A stretch of DNA of 64,000 nucleotides from Streptomyces sp. CCM_MD2014 (GCF_000772045.1 NZ_CP009754.1:7316001-7380000), one strand, 5' to 3'; numbered from the stretch's first letter, positions 24,342-33,187 are shown. The notes: generated by a model not told the origin, from the letters alone. Program-made: numbers and translations.

Positions 24342-25379
24342 TCACGCGGAGGCGTGGTGGGCGATCGCCAGATGCGGATCCGCCTCGCCCGGGGACGGCG
24401 CCGGGTCGGCGTGGACCAGGGCGGCGGTGAGCCGCGGTACGGCGTGCAGCAGGGCGTGCTCGGCCGCCACGGCGATGCGGTGCGCCTCGCGCACGGTCGC
24501 CTCGCCGTCCACCACCAGCGCGACCTCCGCGCGCAGCCGGTGCCCGATCCAGCGCAGCCGCAGCTCGCCCACCCCGCGCACGCCCGGGATCTCACCCAGG
24601 ACCCGCTCGGCCCGGTCCACCAGCGCCGGGTCGACGGCGTCCATCAGCCGCCGGAACACCTCGCGCGCCGCGTCCCGCAGCACCAGGACGATCGCGGCCG
24701 TGATCGCCAACCCCACGACCGGGTCGGCGAATTGCCAGCCGAGCGCCGCGCCCCCGGCGCCCAGCAGCACGGCCAGCGAGGTGTAGCCGTCGGTGCGGGC
24801 GTGCAGCCCGTCGGCGACCAGCGCGGCGGAGCCGATCTCCCGGCCCACGCGGATCCGGTGGCGGGCCACCCACTCGTTGCCGGCGAAGCCGACGAGGGCG
24901 GCCACGGCGACCGCCGGAACGTGCGTGACCGGGCGCGGGTCGAGCAGCCGGTCCAGGGCCGTCCACGCCGCGAGGACCGCGGACGCGGTGATCGTCAGGA
25001 CGATCACGACGCCGGCCAGGTCCTCCGCCCGCCCGTAGCCGTATGTGAAGCGCCGGGTGGCCGCGCGCCGGCCCAGGAGGAAGGCGACGCCCAGGGGCAC
25101 GGCGGTCAGCGCGTCCGCGGTGTTGTGCACCGTGTCGCCGAGCAGCGCCACCGACCCGGAGAGCACCACGACGGCCGCCTGCGCGAGCGCCGTCGCGCCC
25201 AGGACCGCCAGCGACACCCACAGCGCGCGCAGTCCGCGCGCCGAGGACTCCAGGGCGGGGTCCAGCTTGTCGGCGCTCTCGTGCGCGTGGGGGGTGAGCA
25301 GGTGCGCGAGCCGGTGCCTGAGGCGGCGCCACCGGCCGGAACGCTCGTCGTGGTGGCGATGCCGGTGCGGGTCGCTCAT
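24342..25379 (-). CDS. cation diffusion facilitator (CDF) metal exporter
   Basis: A 345-residue transporter. A His-rich cytoplasmic N-terminus (DPHRHRHHDE) is followed by six membrane helices. The HxxxD-type metal sites appear as GDTVHNTADA in helix 2 and ADGLHARTDGYTS in helix 5. A cytoplasmic dimerisation domain (235-330) completes the CDF fold. Family substrates are Zn, Co, Cd, Fe or Mn; the HD/HD pattern favours Zn(II)-type ions. The ATG at 25379 has GGAAGGGG upstream; an in-frame ATG at 25406 is also possible. It is divergent from an ArsR-type sensor, the usual arrangement for metal-induced export. Confidence 0.92.
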   Translation of the reverse strand: MSDPHRHRHHDERSGRWRRLRHRLAHLLTPHAHESADKLDPALESSARGLRALWVSLAVLGATALAQAAVVVLSGSVALLGDTVHNTADALTAVPLGVAFLLGRRAATRRFTYGYGRAEDLAGVVIVLTITASAVLAAWTALDRLLDPRPVTHVPAVAVAALVGFAGNEWVARHRIRVGREIGSAALVADGLHARTDGYTSLAVLLGAGGAALGWQFADPVVGLAITAAIVLVLRDAAREVFRRLMDAVDPALVDRAERVLGEIPGVRGVGELRLRWIGHRLRAEVALVVDGEATVREAHRIAVAAEHALLHAVPRLTAALVHADPAPSPGEADPHLAIAHHASA

Positions 25380-25477
25380 GGGTGCCCCTTCCGGTGTTTC
25401 GGTCATTCCGGCGTCCCGGTGACCGGCGGTGCGGTGCCGGTGCGACGGGTGGACGTGCGTGGTCCACGCCGTCATTA

Positions 25478-25495
25478 TGTGCGTATGAGCGCACG
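25478..25495. promoter_or_regulatory. probable ArsR/SmtB operator overlapping the regulator start codon
   Basis: TGTGCG (25478-25483) and CGCACG (25490-25495) form an inverted repeat around TATGAG, which contains the ATG of the ArsR gene. ArsR/SmtB operators commonly take a form related to ATATG-N-CATAT with TGCGCA cores and lie at the promoter-start junction. No ribosome binding site precedes the ATG, so the mRNA may be leaderless. Confidence 0.45.
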
Positions 25496-25844
25496 CATGC
25501 ACCTGTCACCTGCGGACGATGCGCACCCGCACACCCCGGGCGAGGAGCAGTTCGCCCTCGCGGCGGAGGTTCTCGCCCTGCTCGGCGACCGCACCCGGCT
25601 GACCCTGTTGCACGCCCTGGCCGGCGGCGAGGCCGACGTCACCACCCTCACCGAGGTGTGCGGGGCGGCCCGGCCCGCGGTGAGCCAGCATCTGGCCCGG
25701 CTGCGGCTCGCGGGGCTGGTCGGCACCCGCAAGGAGGGACGCCGGGTCGTGTACTCACTGCGCGACGGGCACCTGCGCCGCCTGGTCGACGAGGCGCTCA
25801 ACGTGGCCGACCACCGGCTCGGCGACCGGCCGCTCCACGACTGA
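25485..25844 (+). CDS. ArsR/SmtB family metal-sensing repressor
   Basis: A 119-residue winged-helix repressor. The DNA-recognition helix lies in EVCGAARPAVSQHLARLRLAGLVGTRKEGRRVVYSLRD. The N-terminus is metal-ligand rich (MHLSPADDAHPHTPGEEQ). The C-terminal helix carries DEALNVADHRLGDRPLHD, whose Asp/His pattern fits the alpha5 zinc site of CzrA/SmtB. It should repress itself and the divergent CDF exporter until Zn or Co binds. The start at 25485 is chosen because the much longer open frame upstream is antisense to the exporter. Confidence 0.93.
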   Translation: MSARMHLSPADDAHPHTPGEEQFALAAEVLALLGDRTRLTLLHALAGGEADVTTLTEVCGAARPAVSQHLARLRLAGLVGTRKEGRRVVYSLRDGHLRRLVDEALNVADHRLGDRPLHD

Positions 25845-25885
25845 GCGGGTGTGGGGGAGGGAACCGGGTGCGGGCAGGCGATCCG

Positions 25886-26293
25886 TTACCGCAGGGCGGG
25901 CAGTTCGATCGCCGGGCAGCGGTCCATCACCATCTCCAGGCCCGCGGCCCGGGTCCGCTCGTACGCCGCCTCGTCGACCACGCCGAGCTGGAACCAGACC
26001 GCCTTGGCGCCCTTGGCGACCGCCTCGTCGGCAACCGGGCCGGCCAGGTCGCTGTTGACGAAGACGTCGACGACGTCCACGTCGAACGGGATGTCCGCGA
26101 GCGAGGCGTACCCCTGCTCGCCGTGCACCGGCTCCGCCTTGGGGTGTACCGGCACCACGCGCTTGCCGAAGCGCCGCAGCACCTCGGCCACGCCGTACGC
26201 GGCACGCTGCCGGTTGTTCGACAGGCCCACCACGGCCCAGGTGTCGCCCGACTCGGTGAGGATCTTGCGAACGGTTGCCTCGTCGCCGTACAC
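25886..26293 (-). CDS. CoA-binding protein (YccU family)
   Basis: A 135-residue Rossmann domain (AVVGLSNNRQRAAYGVAEVLRRFGKRVVPVHP at the N-terminal half). This matches the small CoA_binding_2 family that resembles the N-terminal part of succinyl-CoA synthetase alpha. GTG 26293 is chosen for its GAGGAGG site six bases upstream. A longer frame to 26338 adds an Arg/Pro-rich extension with no support. It binds CoA or a nucleotide; the physiological role is unclear in the family. Confidence 0.9.
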   Translation of the reverse strand: MYGDEATVRKILTESGDTWAVVGLSNNRQRAAYGVAEVLRRFGKRVVPVHPKAEPVHGEQGYASLADIPFDVDVVDVFVNSDLAGPVADEAVAKGAKAVWFQLGVVDEAAYERTRAAGLEMVMDRCPAIELPALR

Positions 26294-26445
26294 CGGCGGC
26301 CTCCTCGTGCTCTCGGGGCGGCCCGCGGGTCGCGCCACCCGATCGCCACAACGGACGGCGGGGTGCCTCGATTCCCGCCGCGGCGGGAGCGACCACCCGA
26401 GCGCGCCCCTGTGCGCCGTCGAGCCGCCCCGCCTACGCTCGCCTC

Positions 26446-27168
26446 GTGCTGCGCATCATCGACGCCCGGACCGGAGAACCCGCTCCCGCCGCCCCGACCC
26501 GACGGGCGCCGACCCGCGTCGAGGCGCACGCGCCGGGGCGGGACGCCACCGCCCTGCGCGTCATGCTCGTCGCGGACCTTCTGGCGCGCGCCCTGGAACT
26601 CGACGGCACCCCGGTGTGGGCCGTGCTCACCGGCGCGCAGGAGGGGGAGCGGCTGCGGAAGGACGCCGCCGCCCTCGGCATCCGGCCCTTCGAGGACGGC
26701 GACACCGCCGGCCACGGACCGGGCACCGGGCAGACCGTCCGCGTCGTGGGCGAGAGCGGGGCCGGGCGCGCCCCGGACGTGGTCACGGTCGCCGTCGGCC
26801 CCGCGCACCCGGCCGAGCCCGGCCTCGCCGAGCCCGACGCCGTGCGCCTCGCCCTGCTGGAACGGCGCCATCACGCGCGCGCTGAACTCGACGCGCCCGC
26901 GCTCGACGAGGCCCGGGACACCCTCGCCCGGTGGCGCCGGGCGGTCGCCGACTGGGCCCGGCGCCCCTCGCGACCGGTTCCGGGCGAGGTGCGCGACCGG
27001 CTGCGGGCCGCCTGGGAGGACGACCTGGACGCCCCCGGAGTGCTGCGGGTGCTGCGTCAGGTGGAGACCGACCCGGACCTCCCGGACGGAGCCCGGTTCG
27101 AGATCTGCGCGTACGCCGACCGGTTCCTCGGCCTCCATCTCACCCGTGACGTCGGCACCTCGTACTGA
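26446..27168 (+). CDS. degenerate cysteinyl-tRNA synthetase-like protein
   Basis: A 240-residue protein. Its start (LRIIDARTGEPAPAAPT) and end (RAAWEDDLDAPGVLRVLRQVE, FLGLHL) resemble the N-terminal edge and the C-terminal helical region of CysS or MshC enzymes. The intervening catalytic elements are missing: no HIGH motif (the equivalent reads EAHAPGRDATALR), no zinc-ligand Cys, no KMSKS loop. It therefore cannot activate cysteine by the normal mechanism. GTG 26446 is preferred over ATG 26275, which lies in non-coding-like sequence. It may be a regulatory or amino-acid-binding relic. The relationship is remembered family likeness, not a search result. Confidence 0.65.
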   Translation: MLRIIDARTGEPAPAAPTRRAPTRVEAHAPGRDATALRVMLVADLLARALELDGTPVWAVLTGAQEGERLRKDAAALGIRPFEDGDTAGHGPGTGQTVRVVGESGAGRAPDVVTVAVGPAHPAEPGLAEPDAVRLALLERRHHARAELDAPALDEARDTLARWRRAVADWARRPSRPVPGEVRDRLRAAWEDDLDAPGVLRVLRQVETDPDLPDGARFEICAYADRFLGLHLTRDVGTSY

Positions 27169-27235
27169 CCGTGCGCCCCGCCCGCCGGGACGACCGGGGA
27201 GAGGGCCCGCCACGGCGAGCGCATAGGCTGGCCGG

Positions 27236-27862
27236 ATGCAGGACGAGTACCGAACGGTCGCCCGCGCGGGTGTGCACGAAACCGAGATCAACCGCTCGCG
27301 CTTCCTGTGCTCCCTCGCCCCGGCGGCCACCGAACAGGACGCCCAGGCGTTCATCGCGGGCGTGCGCAAGGAGCACGCGGACGCCACCCACAACTGCTGG
27401 GCATACGTCATCGGCGCCGACGCCGCCGTCCAGAAGGCGAGCGACGACGGCGAGCCGGGCGGCACCGCCGGCGTCCCGATGCTCCAGATGCTGCTGCGCC
27501 GCGACATGCGGTACGTCGTCGCCGTCGTCACCCGTTACTACGGCGGCGTCAAACTCGGCGCGGGCGGCCTCATCCGCGCCTACGGCGGTGCGGTCGGCGA
27601 AGCCCTGGACGACCTCGGCACCCTCACCCGCCGCCGGTTCCGTCTGGCGACGGTCACCGTCGACCACCAGCGGGCCGGCAAGCTCCAGAACGACCTGCGC
27701 ACCGCGGGCCGCGCAATACACGACGTACGGTACGGCGAGGCCGTCACCATCGAGGTCGGCCTGCCGGAGGCCGACGTGGAGGCCTTCCGCTCCTGGCTCG
27801 CGGACGCCACCGCGGGATCGGCCGGGTTCGAACTGGGCGGAGAGGCGTACGGAGACGCCTAG
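27236..27862 (+). CDS. YigZ/IMPACT family protein
   Basis: A 208-residue protein. The N-terminal UPF0029/Impact domain has the diagnostic ATHNCWAYVIG, SDDGEPGGTAGVPML and VTRYYGGVKLGAGGLIRAYG stretches. A C-terminal DUF1949 domain follows. The family is widespread and linked to translation or stress control in eukaryotes; the bacterial role is undefined. It is convergent with the large NACHT gene. Confidence 0.95.
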   Translation: MQDEYRTVARAGVHETEINRSRFLCSLAPAATEQDAQAFIAGVRKEHADATHNCWAYVIGADAAVQKASDDGEPGGTAGVPMLQMLLRRDMRYVVAVVTRYYGGVKLGAGGLIRAYGGAVGEALDDLGTLTRRRFRLATVTVDHQRAGKLQNDLRTAGRAIHDVRYGEAVTIEVGLPEADVEAFRSWLADATAGSAGFELGGEAYGDA

Positions 27863-27913
27863 ACACGCCCGAGGCGGCGGCGCCGCACCCCGCCTGCCAC
27901 GGCGTGGGACGCC

Positions 27914-27944
27914 GGGGCGAGCCGCACAGTTCCCGTCTCGCCCC
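27914..27944. terminator. terminator between yigZ-like and NACHT genes
   Basis: GGGGCGAG (27914-27921) pairs with CTCGCCCC (27937-27944), with further GCC/GGC pairing outside. It lies in the 125-base convergent gap and can serve both genes. Confidence 0.6.
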
Positions 27945-27987
27945 GTCCGGCGCACTCCGCCCGCCGAAGTGCTCGCCGAGGCCCGGG

Positions 27988-30900
27988 TCAGCGGGTGTGG
28001 TCGGCGGGATCGAGGGGCGGGAGCCAGCGCCGGGGACTGCGCTCGGTGCGCAGGAGGGTGCCCACGCGGACCGTCTCCCGGACCACGTCGGGCCAGGGGC
28101 TGGTGTCGGCGATCGCCAGCAGATGCGCCCCCGGGTCGTCGGGGCGCTTGCGGATACCGGCCCGGATCAGCACGCGCAGGATCTCCTTGGGGCCCTCCCA
28201 GGACCCCGCGAGGAGTTCCTCCCACTGACGGGGCGTGGCGCGTTCGGCCAGCCGGGACAGCGGGCGGTACCAGCGCTGGGCCAGCGACATCGCCTTTCCC
28301 CTGGGCAGACCGCGCAGCGTGCCGCAGGCCGCCCCGACCAGGTCGACGGCGTCCTCGGGCGACACGTCGGCGAGCCGCTCGACGAGCCACCCGAGCACCT
28401 TGACCTCGTCCACCTCGGTGGCCCTCGCCAGGTGCGCCCGCGCGCTCGCACACGCCGTGGCGACACGCCCGGGCGTGTCCAGGGGGTGGTGCCGGCACAC
28501 CAGGCCGGTGAGGCAGCGGCGGGCCACCGACAGCGTGTCCTCGTGCCGGCCTGCTCCGCCCCGCCCGTCCGTGGCGGCGGGGCGGACGAAGTCGCGCAGG
28601 ACGACTTCCAGCCGCCGCCAGTCAGCCGTGTCCAGTGATCCGCTGGGACTGTGCTCGATGACGGTCGCGACCAGGAACAGCGCCGCCCTGACGTGATGCG
28701 GATGGCCACCCCGGGCGAGGATCTCACCGAGACGCGCCGCGGCCGGGGAAGGCAGGACACCCCGGACGACGAGTTTGGCCCGCAGATGGAGGGAACTCTT
28801 GGCGTTCGCCGAGCCGTAGTCGCCGGTCCAGGTGAGATCGCACAGCCGCTCCAGGGTGTCCGCGTGCCGGAGCAGCGCGGCGGTCAGCCGCCGGTCCCCG
28901 TCCGCCCCGGCGCGCCGCAGGGCCTCGTTCAGCCAGCCGGGGTCGAGCCGCGGGTCGAGGGTGCCTCCCGCGAGCAACTCGTCGAGCAGTTCGGGGTGCT
29001 CGGGAACCAGCCGCTGCAGATTGATCCCGATCTTCTGGTCCTCCTGCGTCACCCCCTGATTCCGGGTGTGGCCCGTGACATGCCCCTTCGCCGCCCGGTC
29101 GGCGCGCCACAGCCGCAGGGCCCGCCGGGCGTCCGGGTGTCCGGCCGCGACGGCGGCCACCAGCAGGTGGACGGCGCTCTGTTCGGAGAGCCAGATCCGG
29201 CGGAGCCGCGCCTCGTCCCGTTCCTCGTCCCGCGGTTCGGCGCGGCCGTAGCCCGGACCGGTGTCGTCGTGCGGCCAGGCCTCGTCTACCAGCCGGGCCG
29301 TGGTGGCCACGTCGAGGCCGCGGCTCCACGTGTGCTCCGCCAGGGCGCGGGCGAAGTCGGCGGGGGCCGGATCCTCCAGTGCGCGAAGGCTGCGGGCCAG
29401 CCAGGTGCGGACCGTGCCGGTGGCCACGGGCTCGGCTCCGGGGGTCCGGCTCGACGGTGTGTCGCCCCCGATCGTGTCGGAGGTGCCCGGCGTGGCGGTG
29501 AGGAGGGGCAGCAGCAACTGATCGGTGAGCAGGGTCATCGCCGCGGGGCCCGCGCTGCGCGCCACGGTGTCGAGCAGGTGGCGTACCTCGTCCGACGACG
29601 CCCGGACCGCCATCTCGCCGACGGCCCGCACCTGCGGGTACGACATCGGCTCCTCCGGGTGCCGGACCGCCGCCGTCAGGACGGCCTCCAGGGAGGGCTG
29701 CTCCTCGCGGGCCGCCCAGGCGGCGGCCGTCAACCGGCCGAGCGCGACCTGGAGTTCGAAACCCTCCTTGTTGCGGGGGCGTTCCCGGCCCCAGCGGTGC
29801 CTGACGACCGGCCGGACGGCCGGGTAGGGGCGCTCCGGCCAGTCCTGCCGCCGTGCCGCGAGCCGCAGACAGCGGGCCATCGGGACCAGGTCGCTGTGCG
29901 GATCCGTCATCAGCGTGCGCAGCCGGGGCCACACCCAGTCGGGCCGCTTGGGCGCCAACGCCTCCAGCACGGCGAGGAACTTGAAGACCTCGGACTTCTC
30001 CCGGGTCAGCAACCAGGCCCACAGGCACTGACGGGGCGCACACTCGGTGCCGCGGCAGCCGCCCTCGCGCCCCGAGGACGGGCAGGCCCTGTCGATGACG
30101 TCGATCACGCTCTCGGGCAGAGACTCCGCCAGCCAGCTCAGGGCGACGATCAGAGGTTGTCTCAGTTCCTCGTGTCCGCCCCGCCAGATGCCGAGCAGGT
30201 CCTCGACGATCCGGGCCTGGTCCTGATGGCAGACCGTCGGCAGCGCCTCCAGGTAGACCCGCCCGAGGATCGGAGGCAGCGCGGCCACGGCGGGACCGAA
30301 GTGTCGGCGCAGGCCGGGGTCGGGTGCGGGCAGCCGTGCGTAGACGCGCATCTGCATGGCCCGCAGGCCGTGCAGTTCGGGCGGCCCCTGACCGGTCTCG
30401 GCGAGGAGGCCGGTCAGCAGGGCGGTGCCCGCCTCGGCCGCCCGGCCGCCGGCCCGACCGGCCTGGACGAGTGCCTGCTCGGCGACGGCCAGGCGGAACT
30501 GGTCGTCCGGGTGCTCCTTGAGCCAGTCGAGCAGCAGTCCCAGATGGGACGGCCTGCCGGGCGAGGCCGTCCGGGCGAGCCGGCGGCCGGCGGCGTACTC
30601 GAACAGGGTCTGGTGGAAGTAGGAGTACCGCTCGGTGGCGTTCACGCCCTGGCGTTCGACCACCCCGCGGGCCACGAGCCCCTGGAGGCCGTCGACCAGG
30701 CCGGGGCTCCGGGAGCCGCCCGGACGATGCGCATCCACCTCCTTGGCCGTCAGGTCCAGCCGGCCCTCCTCGAGCATCAGCCGGGCCACCTCCTCACCGG
30801 CGTCGGAAAGGTCGGGTGGCGGCGTCGCGCCGGACGGGGCGGCGTCTCCCGCCCGCCGGTCCCGGCCGACACGGTGCTCCCAGTAGAGGTCGTAGAGCGT

Positions 30901-32991
30901 GGTGGCGTCGATCTCCTCCACCAGCGGCACCTTGGGCGCGAACGTCTCGAACAGCATGCGCAGGGTGAGCGGGGCCCGGCACACCTCCCGCATCGGCAGG
31001 CCCCGCACCGCCGCGTGGGAGACCGTACGGCAGACTTCGTCCACGGAGACCTCGGCCAGGCCCTCGTAGAAGTAGCGGGCGTGGGAGCGGATGGCCGCCT
31101 CCTGCTCGCGCGGGCCGTACGGGCCGAGCATCTTCCCTTCGAGGGCGAAGTCGCCGACGTACGGCCGCAGGGCGCGGGCCTCCTCCTTGCGGCACGTCAT
31201 CAGGACGGGTACGGAGTGCTCGGCGGCGACGGTGAGCAGTTCGTGCAGCAGGACGAGCCCCGACGTGTCGGAGACCAGCAGGTCGGCGGTGTCGAGCAGG
31301 AAGACCGCAGGGCCCGGCAGAGCGCCGCATGCCGCGCGTACGGTCTCCAGGGTGAGTCCGGCGCCGGGCGAGGCGTTCCACAGGTCGCCGGAACGCAGGA
31401 AGTACGGCCTCGGTCCGCCGGGATCCCGGGACAGTTCGCCGTGCAGCCTCCACAACAGGGTGGTCTTGCCGGTGCCGGGTTCACCGGTCACACACACCGA
31501 ACGGCCCTCGCCCAGCAGCCCCAGCAACGACCGCTCCAGATCCCTGGGAACGGCCAGCGCGGCCAGGTCCAAGGGCTGAGCCCCAGGGCCGGAAGCGCCC
31601 TGATGCCCGGCGGCGACGACGGCGGTACGGCTGTAGGTCTCGAGACGGAGGAGTGCGGTGGGCGGGGCCGTGGGGGAGGCGGGCGCGGTGGGGCGAGCCC
31701 CGGGCCGCGCTGCCGCCGTGGGGTGCGGGCCGGGCCGCGGGGGCCGTTCGGGTCGAGGTTCGCGTACGGCGGGGCCGGCCGGAGGCGGCGCCTCGACCGG
31801 GAGCCCGGCGGGGCTCGGGCCTTCCTCGTGCCGCCCGAGCAGTTCACCGCCGGCGTGGGCAGCGAGCCGGAAGTACCACCAGCGTCCGGCGTCCCCCAGG
31901 TTGGCGTACGTGCTGAAGCGCAGTCCCGTGGCGACGAGGGAGAGCAGGAACTGGGCGTTCCACAGGTCGTACATGCCACCCTCGGCGGCCTGCGCGCAGA
32001 CTTCGCGCACCGCCCGCACCAGACGGCTCGTCGCGGGCGGGATCCGGTCGGAGAGGTCCTCGTGCGGGCGGACGAGATACCGGAGCAGGGTGTCGTCCCC
32101 CCTGGCCGCCTCCGCCGGAACCTCCGGGGCAAGGGCGGACAGGAGCAGCGTCGCGACGTCGCGGGAGAGCGGGGCGTCCTCCGCGAAGGTCGCCATGTCG
32201 ATGAGCCGGAAGTCCTCGTACCGGGGGCGGCCTTCCCGGTGCGGCACCATGATGTTGTGCGGGTGGAGGTCGCCGTGGGCCCGTCCGCGCGCGAGGTGGA
32301 GGGCGGGGTCGGGCAGCCGGGGGTGGCCGGTGGCCAGGGCGAGGGGGTTCGGCAGGTCCCGGCCGTCGATCCGGAGGCGGGCCGTGTCCGGCTCCAGGCC
32401 CTCGATCCGTGCGCCGTACAGCAGCACCGAGCCACCGTTCGCGACGAGCGCGCCGAGTTCGCCGCGCAGGAGTGCCGAGAGGCTCGTCGGCGTGGTCTGC
32501 CGGACGTGGAGCCCGTCGTTCCAGCCGGTCAGCAGCCACCGGGTCACGAAGGCCGCGGCGTCCGGCAGTTCACGGCCGCTCAGGGACGCCAGCGTGCTCA
32601 CGTCGTACAGGCTTTCGCCGGCCGGGGACTGGAACGTCAGCATGCGGCCGTCGCCCACCGGCCAGGTCCACCGCAGCGGGACGATGCGGTCCGGTGCCGT
32701 GAGCTGGGCGCGCGCGTGGGCGTGCCCCTCCCCGGCCTGGTCGGCGGTGGACACCTTGACCACCACGGCACCGGGGCGCGGCATGACCAGCACCGCCGTC
32801 AGCAGGGCCCCGCTGGCGCTCGCTCCGGACGGCCGCCAGGGCGGCACGAGCGGCCGGACGGTGCCGCCGTGCCCTCCGTGGCGGGCCCATTGGACCAGGG
32901 CGTCGGAGACCGCCTTCTCGTCGAACAGTGCTCCCAGGTCCCGCAGATCCTTCGATGCCTGCGGGTCTCCGAGGTCGTCCTCGTACTCCAC
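27988..32991 (-). CDS. kinase-like domain - NACHT STAND NTPase, putative conflict-system sensor
   Basis: A 1,667-residue multidomain protein from GTG 32991 (GGGGGAAG upstream); the frame stays open to a GTG at 33132. Residues 1-380 form an APH/protein-kinase-like domain with VVVKVS, the loop HGDLHPHN (239-246) and FRLID ending at D265, resembling the kinase-like ternary-complex-associated domain TCAD9 of NTPase conflict systems. A Pro-rich linker (about 395-450) leads to a NACHT-clade STAND ATPase: Walker A GEPGTGKTT (503-511), Walker B VFLLDTAD (563-570), CRAPLTLRMLFE near 670 and HQTLFEYAAGRRL near 790. The remaining roughly 860 residues are helical, repeat-like, with a Cys cluster (C970, C979, C984, C989). 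It should oligomerise on sensing a trigger and drive the upstream S-4TM effector. The trigger and any kinase activity are unknown. Confidence 0.88.
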   Translation of the reverse strand: MEYEDDLGDPQASKDLRDLGALFDEKAVSDALVQWARHGGHGGTVRPLVPPWRPSGASASGALLTAVLVMPRPGAVVVKVSTADQAGEGHAHARAQLTAPDRIVPLRWTWPVGDGRMLTFQSPAGESLYDVSTLASLSGRELPDAAAFVTRWLLTGWNDGLHVRQTTPTSLSALLRGELGALVANGGSVLLYGARIEGLEPDTARLRIDGRDLPNPLALATGHPRLPDPALHLARGRAHGDLHPHNIMVPHREGRPRYEDFRLIDMATFAEDAPLSRDVATLLLSALAPEVPAEAARGDDTLLRYLVRPHEDLSDRIPPATSRLVRAVREVCAQAAEGGMYDLWNAQFLLSLVATGLRFSTYANLGDAGRWWYFRLAAHAGGELLGRHEEGPSPAGLPVEAPPPAGPAVREPRPERPPRPGPHPTAAARPGARPTAPASPTAPPTALLRLETYSRTAVVAAGHQGASGPGAQPLDLAALAVPRDLERSLLGLLGEGRSVCVTGEPGTGKTTLLWRLHGELSRDPGGPRPYFLRSGDLWNASPGAGLTLETVRAACGALPGPAVFLLDTADLLVSDTSGLVLLHELLTVAAEHSVPVLMTCRKEEARALRPYVGDFALEGKMLGPYGPREQEAAIRSHARYFYEGLAEVSVDEVCRTVSHAAVRGLPMREVCRAPLTLRMLFETFAPKVPLVEEIDATTLYDLYWEHRVGRDRRAGDAAPSGATPPPDLSDAGEEVARLMLEEGRLDLTAKEVDAHRPGGSRSPGLVDGLQGLVARGVVERQGVNATERYSYFHQTLFEYAAGRRLARTASPGRPSHLGLLLDWLKEHPDDQFRLAVAEQALVQAGRAGGRAAEAGTALLTGLLAETGQGPPELHGLRAMQMRVYARLPAPDPGLRRHFGPAVAALPPILGRVYLEALPTVCHQDQARIVEDLLGIWRGGHEELRQPLIVALSWLAESLPESVIDVIDRACPSSGREGGCRGTECAPRQCLWAWLLTREKSEVFKFLAVLEALAPKRPDWVWPRLRTLMTDPHSDLVPMARCLRLAARRQDWPERPYPAVRPVVRHRWGRERPRNKEGFELQVALGRLTAAAWAAREEQPSLEAVLTAAVRHPEEPMSYPQVRAVGEMAVRASSDEVRHLLDTVARSAGPAAMTLLTDQLLLPLLTATPGTSDTIGGDTPSSRTPGAEPVATGTVRTWLARSLRALEDPAPADFARALAEHTWSRGLDVATTARLVDEAWPHDDTGPGYGRAEPRDEERDEARLRRIWLSEQSAVHLLVAAVAAGHPDARRALRLWRADRAAKGHVTGHTRNQGVTQEDQKIGINLQRLVPEHPELLDELLAGGTLDPRLDPGWLNEALRRAGADGDRRLTAALLRHADTLERLCDLTWTGDYGSANAKSSLHLRAKLVVRGVLPSPAAARLGEILARGGHPHHVRAALFLVATVIEHSPSGSLDTADWRRLEVVLRDFVRPAATDGRGGAGRHEDTLSVARRCLTGLVCRHHPLDTPGRVATACASARAHLARATEVDEVKVLGWLVERLADVSPEDAVDLVGAACGTLRGLPRGKAMSLAQRWYRPLSRLAERATPRQWEELLAGSWEGPKEILRVLIRAGIRKRPDDPGAHLLAIADTSPWPDVVRETVRVGTLLRTERSPRRWLPPLDPADHTR

Positions 32992-33162
32992 CGGGTCTTC
33001 CCCCGTCCAGGGACCGCCTCCGCCCGTCGCCGCGCACCGCGTCGATCGGCCTCGCGGGTGTCCGGACGTGGGGTCCACGTGAGCAGACGCCGACGGTACC
33101 TCACCCCGCGGGACCGGCGGTACGGAAACCACGTGGTCTCGCCGGTCCGCCCCGCGGTGCCG

Positions 33163-33187
33163 AACCGGGCCCGGTTTCAGCCCGGTT
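33163..33187 (-). terminator. hairpin at the S-4TM stop codon, before the NACHT gene
   Basis: AACCGGGC (33163-33170) is complementary to GCCCGGTT (33180-33187). An overlapping 14-base perfect palindrome AACCGGGCCCGGTT occupies 33163-33176. The structure overlaps the end of the effector gene and precedes the NACHT start. It may attenuate read-through and so set the effector-to-sensor ratio, or simply terminate. Confidence 0.5.

Noticed and set aside
24354..25844. A long plus-strand frame that would fuse 375 extra residues to the ArsR protein
   Set aside because: The extra part is antisense to the CDF exporter. The ArsR domain begins naturally at the ATG at 25485.
33000..33132. N-terminal extension of the NACHT protein to GTG 33132
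   Set aside because: The extra 47 residues are low-complexity and lack a good ribosome binding site, whereas GTG 32991 has GGGGGAAG; the longer form cannot be fully excluded.
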